From: Maea johnstoni
Taxonomy: Eukaryota; Annelida; Polychaeta; Spionida; Magelonidae
Assembly (NCBI GenBank): GCA_963942565.1
Contig: OZ012700.1
Location: forward strand, 21,294,643 to 21,358,642
Reading direction: 5' to 3'
Length of the DNA: 64,000 nucleotides
Shown in pieces: positions 1-33,300 of the stretch; the stretch's first letter is position 1, and each line of letters opens with the position of its first letter. The position numbers and the translations under genes were made by a program. A model generated the notes under the pieces. That model searched no databases. It was given only the letters and a program-made list of their open reading frames with translations, and was not told where the DNA came from.

Positions 1-2090
1 CACTCCTAGCTATCCAAGAAACTATGGCAAACTCACCACCACTAATCCAGTAGATCACCAAACATGAATGGGAAAAGCCTACAACCAGCACTGCAAATGA
101 CAGCCAACAAAACCCCACCAGCAGCATGCTTGCCACAACTAACATGCTGCTGCCTGAAGAACTTTAGTCCGTGACTTACCTTTACATGAAAATGGCCAAA
201 CACTGCCTGAATGCAAACATGCACAAATATCAACCATATGGCCCCTTAAGGGACATATGCCCCTGGCCATGATCTTCCGCCACTAAAGCAGGTCCAGCAC
301 TACCAGAAACCCAATATGCATGCAATAACTTTGTACTTAAACCTAAAATAGACTGATACACACTTGTAATGCTGCTGATGATACTTACAGACTTTTTAAT
401 CAAAAACCAAGTTTGTGAATAGACATTAATATCAGTTTGGAGCAATTTAAAACAATTTCCTTTTATTTGAACTTCTTTATCTTTTTATCACACCTAATAG
501 TGCCAAAAAATACATCTGAAACACATATCTTCCAAACTTTTCATAAGATTTCTATCTAAATCCGCACTTAAAAAAACTTCCCTATTTTTGAATTTCTTTA
601 TCTTTTTATCACACCTAATAGTGCCAAGAAATACAACTATAAGAGCCAGTTTGTGAATGTACATTAAATATCAGTCTAGAACAATTTCAAAAAAAATTCC
701 CATTCTTTGAACTTCTTTATCTTTCTATCATACCTAATAGTGTTAAAAAATACATCAGAAACACAAACTTTGTAATTTTCCCTTTATTTTGATCAGTATT
801 TTCGTTTGTTTTGCATCTTGGGCGATACAAATGCAGGGAGATGCTGCCTGGGCCCGAGCACTGGGTTGAAGGGGTATGGGACCGGCATCGGCATCAAAGG
901 GTAGAAGCCTGCATACTTCAGGTCTGCTACTTCACTCATGTTGAGAAGAGTTTCTAGGGACAGAACTGCAGGCAGCACTAAACATCAGGTAGACTGAAGG
1001 TACATCAGAGAAATTCAATACACCATGCAACCTGAAAAAATAATCATACATACCATCAAAGCAACACAAAAATATCAACACAAAACATATCTCACCAAAT
1101 GCAATCTTATATTATCACACCGACACAATATCTTCTTTAAACAGTAATTGTTTTGTTTGAGGGACAGTGAAGATTTGCATGGTTTCTATATTTTGTGGAT
1201 GTGTTTTTATAAAATTGTATATTGAGTGATAGTTTTGTATTGATACTTTTGTATTTATTTCAATTTAATGTATGCTTACTATTTTGGGTTGTCAGGTGAA
1301 TCAAGTTCCTATGATGCTCTTTGGTGTAGATGCAGTATGATGTCGAAGCCAGTTTCTATGAGTGCTGCCTGCAGTTATGTCCCTTGACACCCTTCTCACC
1401 ATGAGTGAAAATGCAATCCTGAAGTATGCAGACCATTAACCCTGCCATCCCATGCATTCGCATTACATGCTCTTTGGGCTTATAAGTTTGTGACCAATAA
1501 ATTATAACAGTACACACTTTTCCTGTCACCCAAAACAATTAAAATCATATCTTTATCTAAAATACAACAACAGTGAGAACGGAAGGGATGGCAGGGTTAA
1601 AGGTCTGCTAACTTCAGGACTGCATACTACACTCATGGTGAGAAGGGTATATATACTGACTGCTGAAATCGCGATAAAAATATTTACTACTTCCGTTTTT
1701 TTCAAAGTTGTTTTCTTACGATTGTGGGGATCAAAAAAAATCCACAAATGGGCAGGATGGATTATTTAGAGTCTGTTTTCTTGAAGTTGAAACTTTTTTT
1801 CCGGTTTTAGTGGCGAAATTAATAAGTAAATTTAGAATTTCGCCAGGGTTCCTAAATCAACATTCCAAAAAGCCGTTTTTGCCGTTTTTTTCCGAAGTCG
1901 CCATTTTTTTTTCAAAAATTACAAATATAACCAACAAGTTATGATAATAGGGTAAAAGCCCTATTTGTTGCGAACACTTTGATGGGCCATTTGTAAATTT
2001 TGACCCAGAAACGGCGACGTGACAATTTATTGAAAAAAGTATGTTTTTTGTGTGAAATGCACACAATGCATATCAATGCCCTAATCTCGC
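1..2090. other. AT-rich non-coding flank with short repeats
   Basis: No exon was recognised. A degenerate tandem repeat at about 408-780 has three copies, roughly 120 bp apart, of a block containing TTTATCTTTTTATCACACCT. Short related segments at about 905-965, 1385-1445 and 1590-1650 share GAAGTATGCAG and ATGAGTGAA motifs in alternating orientation, as fragments of one dispersed repeat would. A 61-codon frame at 793-978 on the minus strand overlaps one of these and is probably not a gene. Confidence 0.5.
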
Positions 2091-3216
2091 TATATCAAAA
2101 AAATCAACTTCCGGTTGTAGCGAAAAGCTATTTTTTCGCTTCCAACCTGAAGTTGAATTAAAAAAATGATTGAATCAGATAGATGAGGATCTCATCTATC
2201 CAGGTAGGTAGTCATATTGTGATCGGGGGGAGATAGCTTGATGAAATTGACAGGAATCGGCGAGGTACCATTGAGAATGTACTAATCGCCATGGTCAACA
2301 TGCCACCATCGATGCGTGTTGACAAATATCTCAAAATATTTTCGATTTTCCGAAACCAAAAGAATTAATCTTAATAATATAGATACTTGGCTTGTTAATT
2401 CTTTTGGTTTCAGAATTTTAGAGTTAGAGATGGCCACAAACGAAAGCTTTGAAATCGGGGTGCAAATTTCGTCAAACCCGATATTCAAAATGGCGGAGGG
2501 TAACCTAGCCAATGTAAAAAATACGTGAATGAACACGTAAGTAAAATAGTACAAAGAGAGATACAAATAGCCGCTCATTGGTTAATAAACCGCGGGAAAG
2601 AGTACCACGTGGTGTGACGGTGAGGCAGTGAGACCGCTCATTGGATAATTCACTATATCAAAAAAATCAACTTCCGGTTGTAGCAAAAAGCTATTTTTTC
2701 GCTTCCAACCTGAAGTTGAATTAAAAAAATGATTGAATCAGATAGATGAGGATCTCATCTATCCAGGTAGGTAGTCATATTGTGATCGGGGGGAGATAGC
2801 TTGATGAAATTGACAGGAATCGGCGAGGTACCATTGAGAATGTACTAATCGCCATGGTCAACATGCCACCATCGATGCGTGTTGACAAATATCTCAAAAT
2901 ATTTTCGATTTTCCGAAACCAAAAGAATTAATCTTAATAATATAGATACTTGGCTTGTTAATTCTTTTGGTTTCAGAATTTTAGAGTTAGAGATGGCCAC
3001 AAACGAAAGCTTTGAAATCGGGGTGCAAATTTCGTCAAACCCGATATTCAAAATGGCGGAGGGTAACCTAGCCAATGTAAAAAATACGTGAATGAACACG
3101 TAAGTAAAATAGTACAAAGAGGGATACAAATAGCCGCTCATTGGTTAATAAACCGCGGGAAAGAATACCACGTGGTGTGACGGTGAGGCAGTGAGACCGC
3201 TCATTGGATAATTCAC
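2091..3216. repeat. 563-bp tandem duplication, two near-identical copies
   Basis: Copies are 2091-2653 and 2654-3216. Only about three single-base differences were seen, so the duplication is recent. It lies in the 3' flank or last intron of PREP. Neither copy contains a recognisable exon; the paired 98- and 70-codon frames are mirror images of the repeat. Confidence 0.9.
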
Positions 3217-3699
3217 CAGAGACAAACCACGTGGTGCTGTCACGTGATTAGCCGATCGCATTAAATATGCAGAAAACCCACGCATGCGCATCCACCCACG
3301 CATGCGCATCCAACGGCCGCCCCACCAGACCAGACGCGCTACAGAATCGTATTGGAGTGAAGAAAACGTAAAGTATAAACACGTAAAAATCCACCAAAAA
3401 AAAACTAGGCAACCCACAGAAACAATGAAACAAACATTATAAACTACACACCCAACTCTAACAGAAACAATAAACAAAACGACCCCACCACACCCCACTC
3501 TCCAGATCATGCGGCTAGAATTTTCCAAAAATGCCATGTAAGACATCATAGGGAAAATGCATCAACCAGCTCCCAGGACCCCCCCCGGGAATGCAAGACA
3601 ACAAAAGCGAACTGAATATAGGTTGTTGTACAACAACCTCTAAAAATAAAATGTATTGGCCTATTACATGACTCAAGGAAAAAACACACCCTGACTTAC
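3217..3699. other. Short non-coding interval before PREP exon 17
   Basis: Contains a small direct repeat (CCCACGCATGCGCATCCA twice at about 3277-3310) and no recognised exon. The 134-codon minus-strand frame here has no family resemblance. Confidence 0.4.
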
Positions 3700-25681
<21,982 letters not shown>

Positions 25682-26260
25682 GATGGACGCCTACGGGTTG
25701 AAGACTTGTTGTATGGACAGACAAAACTCAACTGACAGGTACAGTGACAGCTGCAAGTCATGCAAAGAAAACAATGCACCGGCGGAAGGACTAACAGAAT
25801 TGTGGTCACGTGGTCACGGAATTTCCCGACTTGGGATTTCCCTTCGGAACCCCGGGAAATTGCACGTAATATAAAAGAGACCAATCAGATCGTCGGAGTA
25901 AATTAGGTCAACCAATCATATTTCTAGTCATGATGTCATGAACACGAACGTAGCTAAAAATAGCACGCAAACATTTCTAGTATATAAAACACTGCTTAGT
26001 TCTCGACGTCATCGCCCAGAATATTGTCAGAAATGCAAGTATTTCAGAAACCTGCATCGCTACCTATTTAGTGAAACATGAACAAAATGATAGGAATAAG
26101 ACACTGAAAAGAATTTGCTGTTTTTAGTCTCAGAGAGACGGGAGAAAATCCCGACTTTTGTGGCCTGACTGTGAACAGCTGAGAGAGTGAGAAGCCATCA
26201 TAATATTCACCCAGCATTATAAACACACGAACATCTGATCTGAGAGTGAGAGTTGTCGAC
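25682..26260. promoter_or_regulatory. Shared divergent promoter region of PREP and RNF217
   Basis: The two start codons face away from each other across 579 bp. On the plus strand TATATAAA at 25981-25988 is well placed for an RNF217 transcription start near 26010, giving a leader of roughly 250 bp. CCAAT boxes sit at 25881-25885 and 25912-25916. A CACGTG E-box at 25807-25812 and a GACGTCAT CRE-like site near 26004 add likely activator sites. That PREP shares these elements is an inference from geometry. Confidence 0.6.
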
Positions 26261-27349
26261 ATGGCCGACTTGGGCAAGTTGAATACTAACGGAGGTCATG
26301 GTAAGCGTTCGGCGATTACCACAGAGGATGATGAGGAAAGCGACGATCTCTATGCCCCGGAAACCCGGAAGCAGTTCCGGAGGGGGAGAAGGAGGAGGGG
26401 AAGGAGAAGAAGTGCGGACATCGAGAAGGCTGAGGAAACCGGAAGTGGGGATTCTAAACAAAGGACTACTCATACTGAGACGAATCATGTGGATGTCGTG
26501 GAAGAGAGGACAGGTAACGGAGATGATGATAACGACAACGCTAAAGGCACTGGTCTACAGTTTGCTCCTACTGTGAAAGACTTCCTGGAAAAAGTTGGGG
26601 TTGGCAAGCTTACAGACAGAGGTGGCTCCAATGCGTATGAACTTTACAATGAAGATCACCTAGATTCTCTGTATATGCGGAGAAGTGGAAATATCGGTGA
26701 CAATATTTTGCAGGTCATGAGAAATGCGGATCTCGATGACGGCTGGCCGGATGGACACGAGTATGATGTAGAAGTCCCTCTCCCTGAGGATTTCGATTCC
26801 CCTCCAAACACCCCCGAGGAACCGACCTATCCCATGGGGGAACAAAAATATGCACAGTGCCAAATATGCTTTGAAGCTCAAATATTACGTTTTCGCCATT
26901 GTTGCAAGTTCGCAGCCTGTGATAACTGTCTTCAACTCTACTTCACTACCCAAGTATCACAAGGAATCGTCAAAATCGAGTGTCTGAACACAGAGTGCCT
27001 TGTTTTCGTGCACCGCGATGAAATTCTGCATAAACTCGAAAAACACATGAAAGAGAAATTCTATAAATTTCTAGTGGATGCAAATAAGGAGCCGCACATC
27101 AAGACTTGCCCGCAGTGTAGCAGTGTTCTCACCGTTCACAAGCATGAACTCTACCATCCAAAGGCGAGGAAGAAGGGGTTAAAGGTCACGTGTCCAGACT
27201 GTGCCCTCGTGTGGTGTTTTTCGTGTCAAGCTCCCTGGCATGAAGGCATCAGCTGTAAAGCGTTCCGGAAAGGTGATAAGCAGCTAAAGAGCTGGGCCAG
27301 AGAGTATCACTATGGACAGAAAAATGCTCAAAGATGTCCTAAATGCAAG
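26261..27349 (+). CDS. RNF217: RNF217 exon 1: N-terminal tail, RING1, IBR, start of RING2 (residues 1-363)
   Basis: Large first coding exon. Residues 1-195 are charged and low in complexity, with the run FRRGRRRRGRRR at about 39-50. RING1 starts at Cys200, the IBR runs from about 283 to 345, and RING2 opens with CPKCK at 359-363. The donor is AAG/GTAATT, phase 0. The 6.2-kb intron that follows holds a 3-kb minisatellite. Confidence 0.93.
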
Positions 27350-30300
27350 GTAATTTATGGGTTTGAAGCTAACATCCAAAAAGTAAAATATACCCTCTCC
27401 CCCCATATTGTATGTTTTCTCTCTATCTCAGGGTGTTGTTTAGCCCCTGGATTTTGGAGTCCTCATAGACAGCTAGATTAGACTCTGAAGTTGTCATAGC
27501 CAGCTGGACTTGCTATGGTTGTAGCCAGCTGGAGCCAAAGTGGTGGCAGCTGGATTAGCCTCTGGGGTTGTCAAAGCCAGCTAGATTAGCCTGAGTCATC
27601 GTAGCTAGCTAGATTAGCCTCTGTCCTCGAGTCATCATTCTAAAGCCGGCTGTCCAAGACCTCTGGGTAATCCAGCTGGCTACAACCTTAGCTAATCCAG
27701 TTGGAATCGCCAGAGTTTTGGCCAATTGGAATTATCCAGCTGAATTAGCTACGCCAGCTAGATTACCTAAAGGTTCCAGACACCTGGATTAGCCAGGGTT
27801 TTGGCCAATTTGGATTATAATCTAGCTAGATCAGCCAAGGTTGTAGCTAGTTGGATTAAGCCAGCTGGATCAGCCAAGGTTGTAGCTAGCTGGATTAAGC
27901 CAGCTGGATTAACCCTTGTCATGCTAGACCCCAATATGGGAGAACCTATCCCCTGGGACCAGGGATATTGTGGGTCTACCCACCAAATCAGAGGGATTTC
28001 ATAGATTTCTATTACTGTTTCAATAATGTGCTCCACAAACGGAAATAGAAACATAATAAAAGGCAAAACCTTAATATCTAGTATAATTCAATACCCATTG
28101 ATCCACCTATGCAGTTTTTAGTTGGCTAAGTGCAAGCGTACCCAAAGACCGGATATATCCGGTGTTGGTCACACAGGCAAGATATGTAGCACCGGATATA
28201 TCCGGTGTTAGCAAGAGCAGGGTTAACAATGGTTTTAGCTAGCTGGATCAGCCACCTGGATCAGCCAAGGTTGTAGCTAGCTGGATTAACAAAAGTTTTA
28301 GCTAGCTTGATCTGCCAAGGTAGTTAGCTGAATTAAGTCAGCTGGATCAGCCAAGGTCATAGCTAGCTGGATTAGCCAGCTGGATCAGCCAAGGTTATAG
28401 CTAGCTGGATTACGGCTGCTGGATTAGCCAAGGTTATAGCTAGCTGGATTACGGCTGCTGGATTAGCCAAGGTTAGCTGGATTACGGCTGCTGGATTAGC
28501 CAAGGTTATAGCTAGCTGGATTACGGCTGCTGGATTAGCCAAGGTTAGCTGGATTACGGCTGCTGGATTAGCCAAGGTTATAGCTAGCTGGATTACGGCT
28601 GCTGGATTAGCCAAGGTTATAGCTAGCTGGATTAGCCAAGGTTATAGCTAGCTGGATTACGGCTGCTGGATTAGCCAAGGTTATAGCTAGCTGGACTAGC
28701 TGCTCGATCAGCCAAGGTTGTACTTAGTAGTGCTCGGACAATAAATCGAAATATTGCCTTATTGATCGTTGCACCACAATAGTAGCGCTATCGATAACTC
28801 AAGGAATTATCGATAATTCTCGTCCAGAATAGAAGCTCATGAAATGATGGGAATTTTTTTTTAATGCAAGATAACTACTCACCACAACGCCACTTAACTA
28901 TCACTTTGATATACCGGCGGTGCCTTCCGGTAAACAAACCCCCATTTTGGACTTCAAAATCACGCTGCTAATCACACCACAAACATGATTTTGGTCAATA
29001 TCAAAAATGGCGGATGTTGTTTACCGGAAAGCATCGCCGGTATAACGAGCCATCAGGAGCGGAATGTGGGTAAGTTCTGTGCCGCCTCAAGTTTCAAAAT
29101 TATCGTTTTTTATTGATAATCTCTCGTCATATGGGACGATATATCGATAGAAAAAAATTGGCCAAGTCCGAGCACTAGTACTTAGCTAGATTAGCCAGCT
29201 GGATCAGCCAAGATTGTAACTAGCTAGATTAGCCAGCTGGATCAGCCAAGGTGGTAGCTAGCTGGATCAGCCAGCTGGATCAGCCAAGGTTGTACTTAGC
29301 TAGATTAGCCAGCTGGATCAGCCAATATTGTAACTAGCTGGATTAGCCAGCTGGATCAGCCAAGGTGGTAGCTAGCTGGATTAGCCAGCTGGATCAGCCA
29401 AGATTGTACTCAGCTGGATCAGCCAAGATTGTAGCTAGCTGGATTAGCCAGCTGGATCAGCCAAGGTTGTACTCAGCTGGATCAGCCAAGGTGGTAGCTA
29501 GCTGGATTAGCCAGCTGGATCAGCCAAGATTGTAGCTAGCTGGATCAGCCAAGATTGTAGCTAGCTGGATTAGCCAGCTGGATCAGCCAAGGTTGTACTC
29601 AGCTGGATCAGCCAAGGTTATAGCTAGCTGGATTAGCCAGAGCTGGATCAGCCAAGGTTATAGCCAGCTGGATTAAGCCAGCTGGATCAGCCAAGGTGGT
29701 AGCTAGCTGGATTAGCCAGCTGGATCAGCCAAGGTTGTACTTAGCTAGATTAGCCAGCTGGATCAGCCAAGGTGGTAGCTAGCTGGATTAGCCAGCTGGA
29801 TCAGCAAAGATTGTAGCTAGCTGGATTAGCCAGCTGGATCAGCCAAGGTTGTAGATTGCTGGATTAGCCAGCTGGATCGGCCAAGGTTATAGCTAGCTGG
29901 ATTAGCCAGCTGGATCAGCCAAGGTGGTAGCTAGCTGGATAAGCCAGCTTGATCAGCCAAGGTCATAGCCAGCTGGTTTTAGCCAGCTGGATCAGCCAAG
30001 TTTGTACTTAGCTAGATTAGCCAGCTGGATCAGCCAAGGTTGTAGCTAGCTGGATTAAGCCAGCTGGATCAGCCAAGGTTGTACTCAGCTGGATCAGCCA
30101 AGGTCATAGCTAGCTGGATTAAGCCAGCTGGATCAGCCAAGGTCATAGCTAGCTGGATTAAGCCAGCTGGATCAGCCAAGTTTGTACTTAGCTAGATTAG
30201 CCAGCTGGATCAGCCAAGGTTGTAGCTAGCTGGATTAAGCCAGCTGGATCAGCTAAGGTTGTACTCAGCTGGATCAGCAAAGATTGTAGCTAGCTGGATC

Positions 30301-33300
30301 AGCCAAGGTTGTACTCAGCTGGATCAGCCAAGGTTATAGCTAGCTGGATAAGCAATAGCTGGATCAGCCAAGGTCATAGCTAGCTGGATTAAGCCAGCTG
30401 GATCAGCCAAGGTCGTAGCTAGCTGGATTAGGCCAGCTGTATCAGCCAAGGTCATAGCTAGCTGGATCAGCCAAGTTTGTACTTAGCTAGATTAGCCAGC
30501 TGGATCAGCCAAGGTTATAGCTAGCTGGATTAAGCCAGCTGGATCAGCCAAGCATGGGGCAGGGTCTTAGCCGACTGGATTAGCCAGAGTTTGGGCCATT
30601 TGGATTAGCCCGAGTTTTGCTCGTTTGGATTAGCTAGCTAGATTGGTCAAAGTGCTTGGTGAGCCAGGGTCTTAGCCTGCTGGATGTCATACCTGGTATG
30701 ATCATTTGGACACTTTTGTTCAAATGTTGATATCATATATATGTGAAATATGGATACAAAAAATATTCAAGTCTGGGTTTGACTTTTTGGGTTCACGAAT
30801 GGTAAGTACCCATCAAGGTCTTAGCCAGCAGGGCGTCTGGGTGCCTTTTTGGACACCCAAACCCTTGAAAAGAACCCCCCAGGACACCCATTTTTTTGTG
30901 GGGAATTTCTAAAAATCTCAAGCATATAATTGAATTTTTTCTTCTCTACAATTCCAAATACACATGTTTATGGTTGAAATATGAGTACATTGTGATCCCC
31001 CTTAAAAATGTGGATGCCCAAAAATTTTACAACTGCTAATTTTAGGCACCCAGTTTCTAAAACCTGGCTAAGACACTGGTCCACATCATGTTTTCAGTCC
31101 GAATCAATTATTTATTAAAGCAAAATGTAAGATTGCTTAGTAGGCCATAGTCTTAGCCAGCAGGGGGTCTGGTTGTCTTTGGACACCCAAACCCTCAAAA
31201 CCACCCTTCAGGACAATCATTTTATTTGTGAAGAATTTCTCTAAATATGTCAATTTCAAGCATATGATTGATTTTTTTCACCTCAATTTAAAATTCAATA
31301 TAATTTGGTTGTATTCTGGGAATTATTATGGTTTCCTTAAATATAAGGTTGGACACCCAAAAAATTTACAATTGCCAATTTTGGACACCTAGCAGGGTCT
31401 GACACTAAGATTTCCGGCTATAGGCCCGAAAAGGTCATTTAATAAATCTTAGTGGTCAAAAACAGGATTTCCAGTTATCATAATACTATTTGTTTTTGGA
31501 ATTCAGATCTCCCGGGAGATGGGACTATGCTATTTGTCGAGCCCTGTCTAGTTTCTAAATTCTGGCTAAGACCCTGTAGTAGGCAACCTCACATCTCTCA
31601 GGGAATACACAATGAATTCAATAGATTGTATCAATCAATATATAGGGCTAACTTAATTACATATATCCTTTAGGAAATGTCGCCTGCATTTATGATACTT
31701 TTGACGATAACTTTGAAGTTAAGAATGATTTTACAAAATATTTGAAGGAGAGTTGTTGGTAATGTTCTGATGAATATTTCTCCTTCAAATATTTTACCAA
31801 ATATGCTTTTGCTAGATAGATTTAACCCAAATTGTCAAGCTGGTTTGGCCGCTGCTTGCATTAATGGGTTGAGTTGTCATTTTTGTTCCCCTTAAGTGCA
31901 CTTAATGCCCCAAGTCGTGACTGTGAGTCACACCCCAGAATGAGGATGTTATGCTAGATACTACTCATCATGTTAGCGCCCCAATGCTCAGAGCATAGTT
32001 TTAACGGTCAGGGTGCCTGGACATCATTTGGACACATTAACCCTCAAAAATCAACCCTTAGGACAACCAGATTTTTTTGTGACTAGGCCATAATAATAAT
32101 AATAATAATTTCCATGACATTGTACTATATAAGGATATTATGCCTTATTTCATTAAGTATATACATGTTTACGGTTGTTATCTTAGTTTATATACAGTGG
32201 TCTTCCTTGAAAAATAGGACATCCCAAAATTTTATAGTCAGATTTGGGCACCCAGTTTCTAAATCCTGACTAAGACCCTGGGCCTCAGTCATCTTTTATG
32301 GCAAAGATACCGAAGGAAATACAGGAACTGAATTCTGTTTATCGTCACTTTTGTGCCTAGATCATGACTAGTCATTTCACTCATTTGTAGGTGGTGGAAC
32401 AACTGGAAAAACACTGCCTAACCCCTAGTCACCGGCCACTTTCTCGCATACCCCTGCCAGGATTCGAACCTAGGCAGTTGTGAGAAATAGTGAGCTGTCA
32501 CTAGCAGGCTATAACCCATTAATGCTAGTCCTGCCAGACCCCTTGCTGGCTCTATATGCCCCTGAAACCAGCACATTCAGCATAATGCCTGGTGGTTAAG
32601 TACCTTATAATTCAATGACACCATACTCTTACAAAACTTGGGGCTATCCCCGCATGTCTGGTATCAAAATAAAGCTAGAAGAGGGTGCTTTCAGAATAGA
32701 CTAGTGGCACGTAGATTGTTGGGGGGGAAAGAGGGTAATTTAGACTGGTAAGCCAGTCTTTTCTAGTGTTTCTGTGGGAGGTCAGGATAAAGTCAGACCT
32801 GGCAGCTGAGCCCCAGATCTTACGGTCCAACTTTATCCAGACCTGGCAGGAGCAGAGTGAGTACCTCCAGCAATTGCCTTCTGATTCTATGATACTATAA
32901 CTTTAGAACTGAGAATGATTTTACAAAATAATCAAATGAGAGTTGTTGGCAACGTCCCGATAAATATTTCTCCATGAAATATTTTTTGAACTCTTTTGCT
33001 TTTGCCTGAAAGATTTCATCAAAATTGTTAGAGCTTTTTTTGGCCGATGTAAAGTGTTAATGGGTTAAAGGAACGGATATATATACTTGCTTGTCCAATA
33101 GCCATGGCAAGTAAAAATGACATCTAGGGGAAAAGAAATTGTACTTACTTACCCCATGCGACAAGTTGAAATTTTGGATTTTTATGATAATGATTGGATG
33201 TACATGGAAATGATTTAAATTACCTAGACCATCGAAAATTGAAAGTGAAAATCTACATTGATTACATCAATGAGTTGACTTAGTTCAATATCATTTGACA

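Larger units (their letters stand above)
27490..30680 (+). repeat. 3.1-kb AGCTGGATTAGCCA minisatellite in RNF217 intron 1
   Basis: Dozens of copies of AGCTAGCTGGATTAGCC and AGCTGGATCAGCCAAGGTTG in variable higher-order patterns, for example a 35- to 42-bp period at 28390-28690. Two transposons interrupt it (27908-28229 and 28728-29177). The core resembles the exon 3 donor edge of the same gene. Confidence 0.95.

Noticed and set aside
793-978. 61-codon frame MLPAVLSLETLLNMSEVADL...
   Set aside because: It overlaps a dispersed repeat whose relatives at about 1385 and 1590 do not keep the frame, and no splice context was found.
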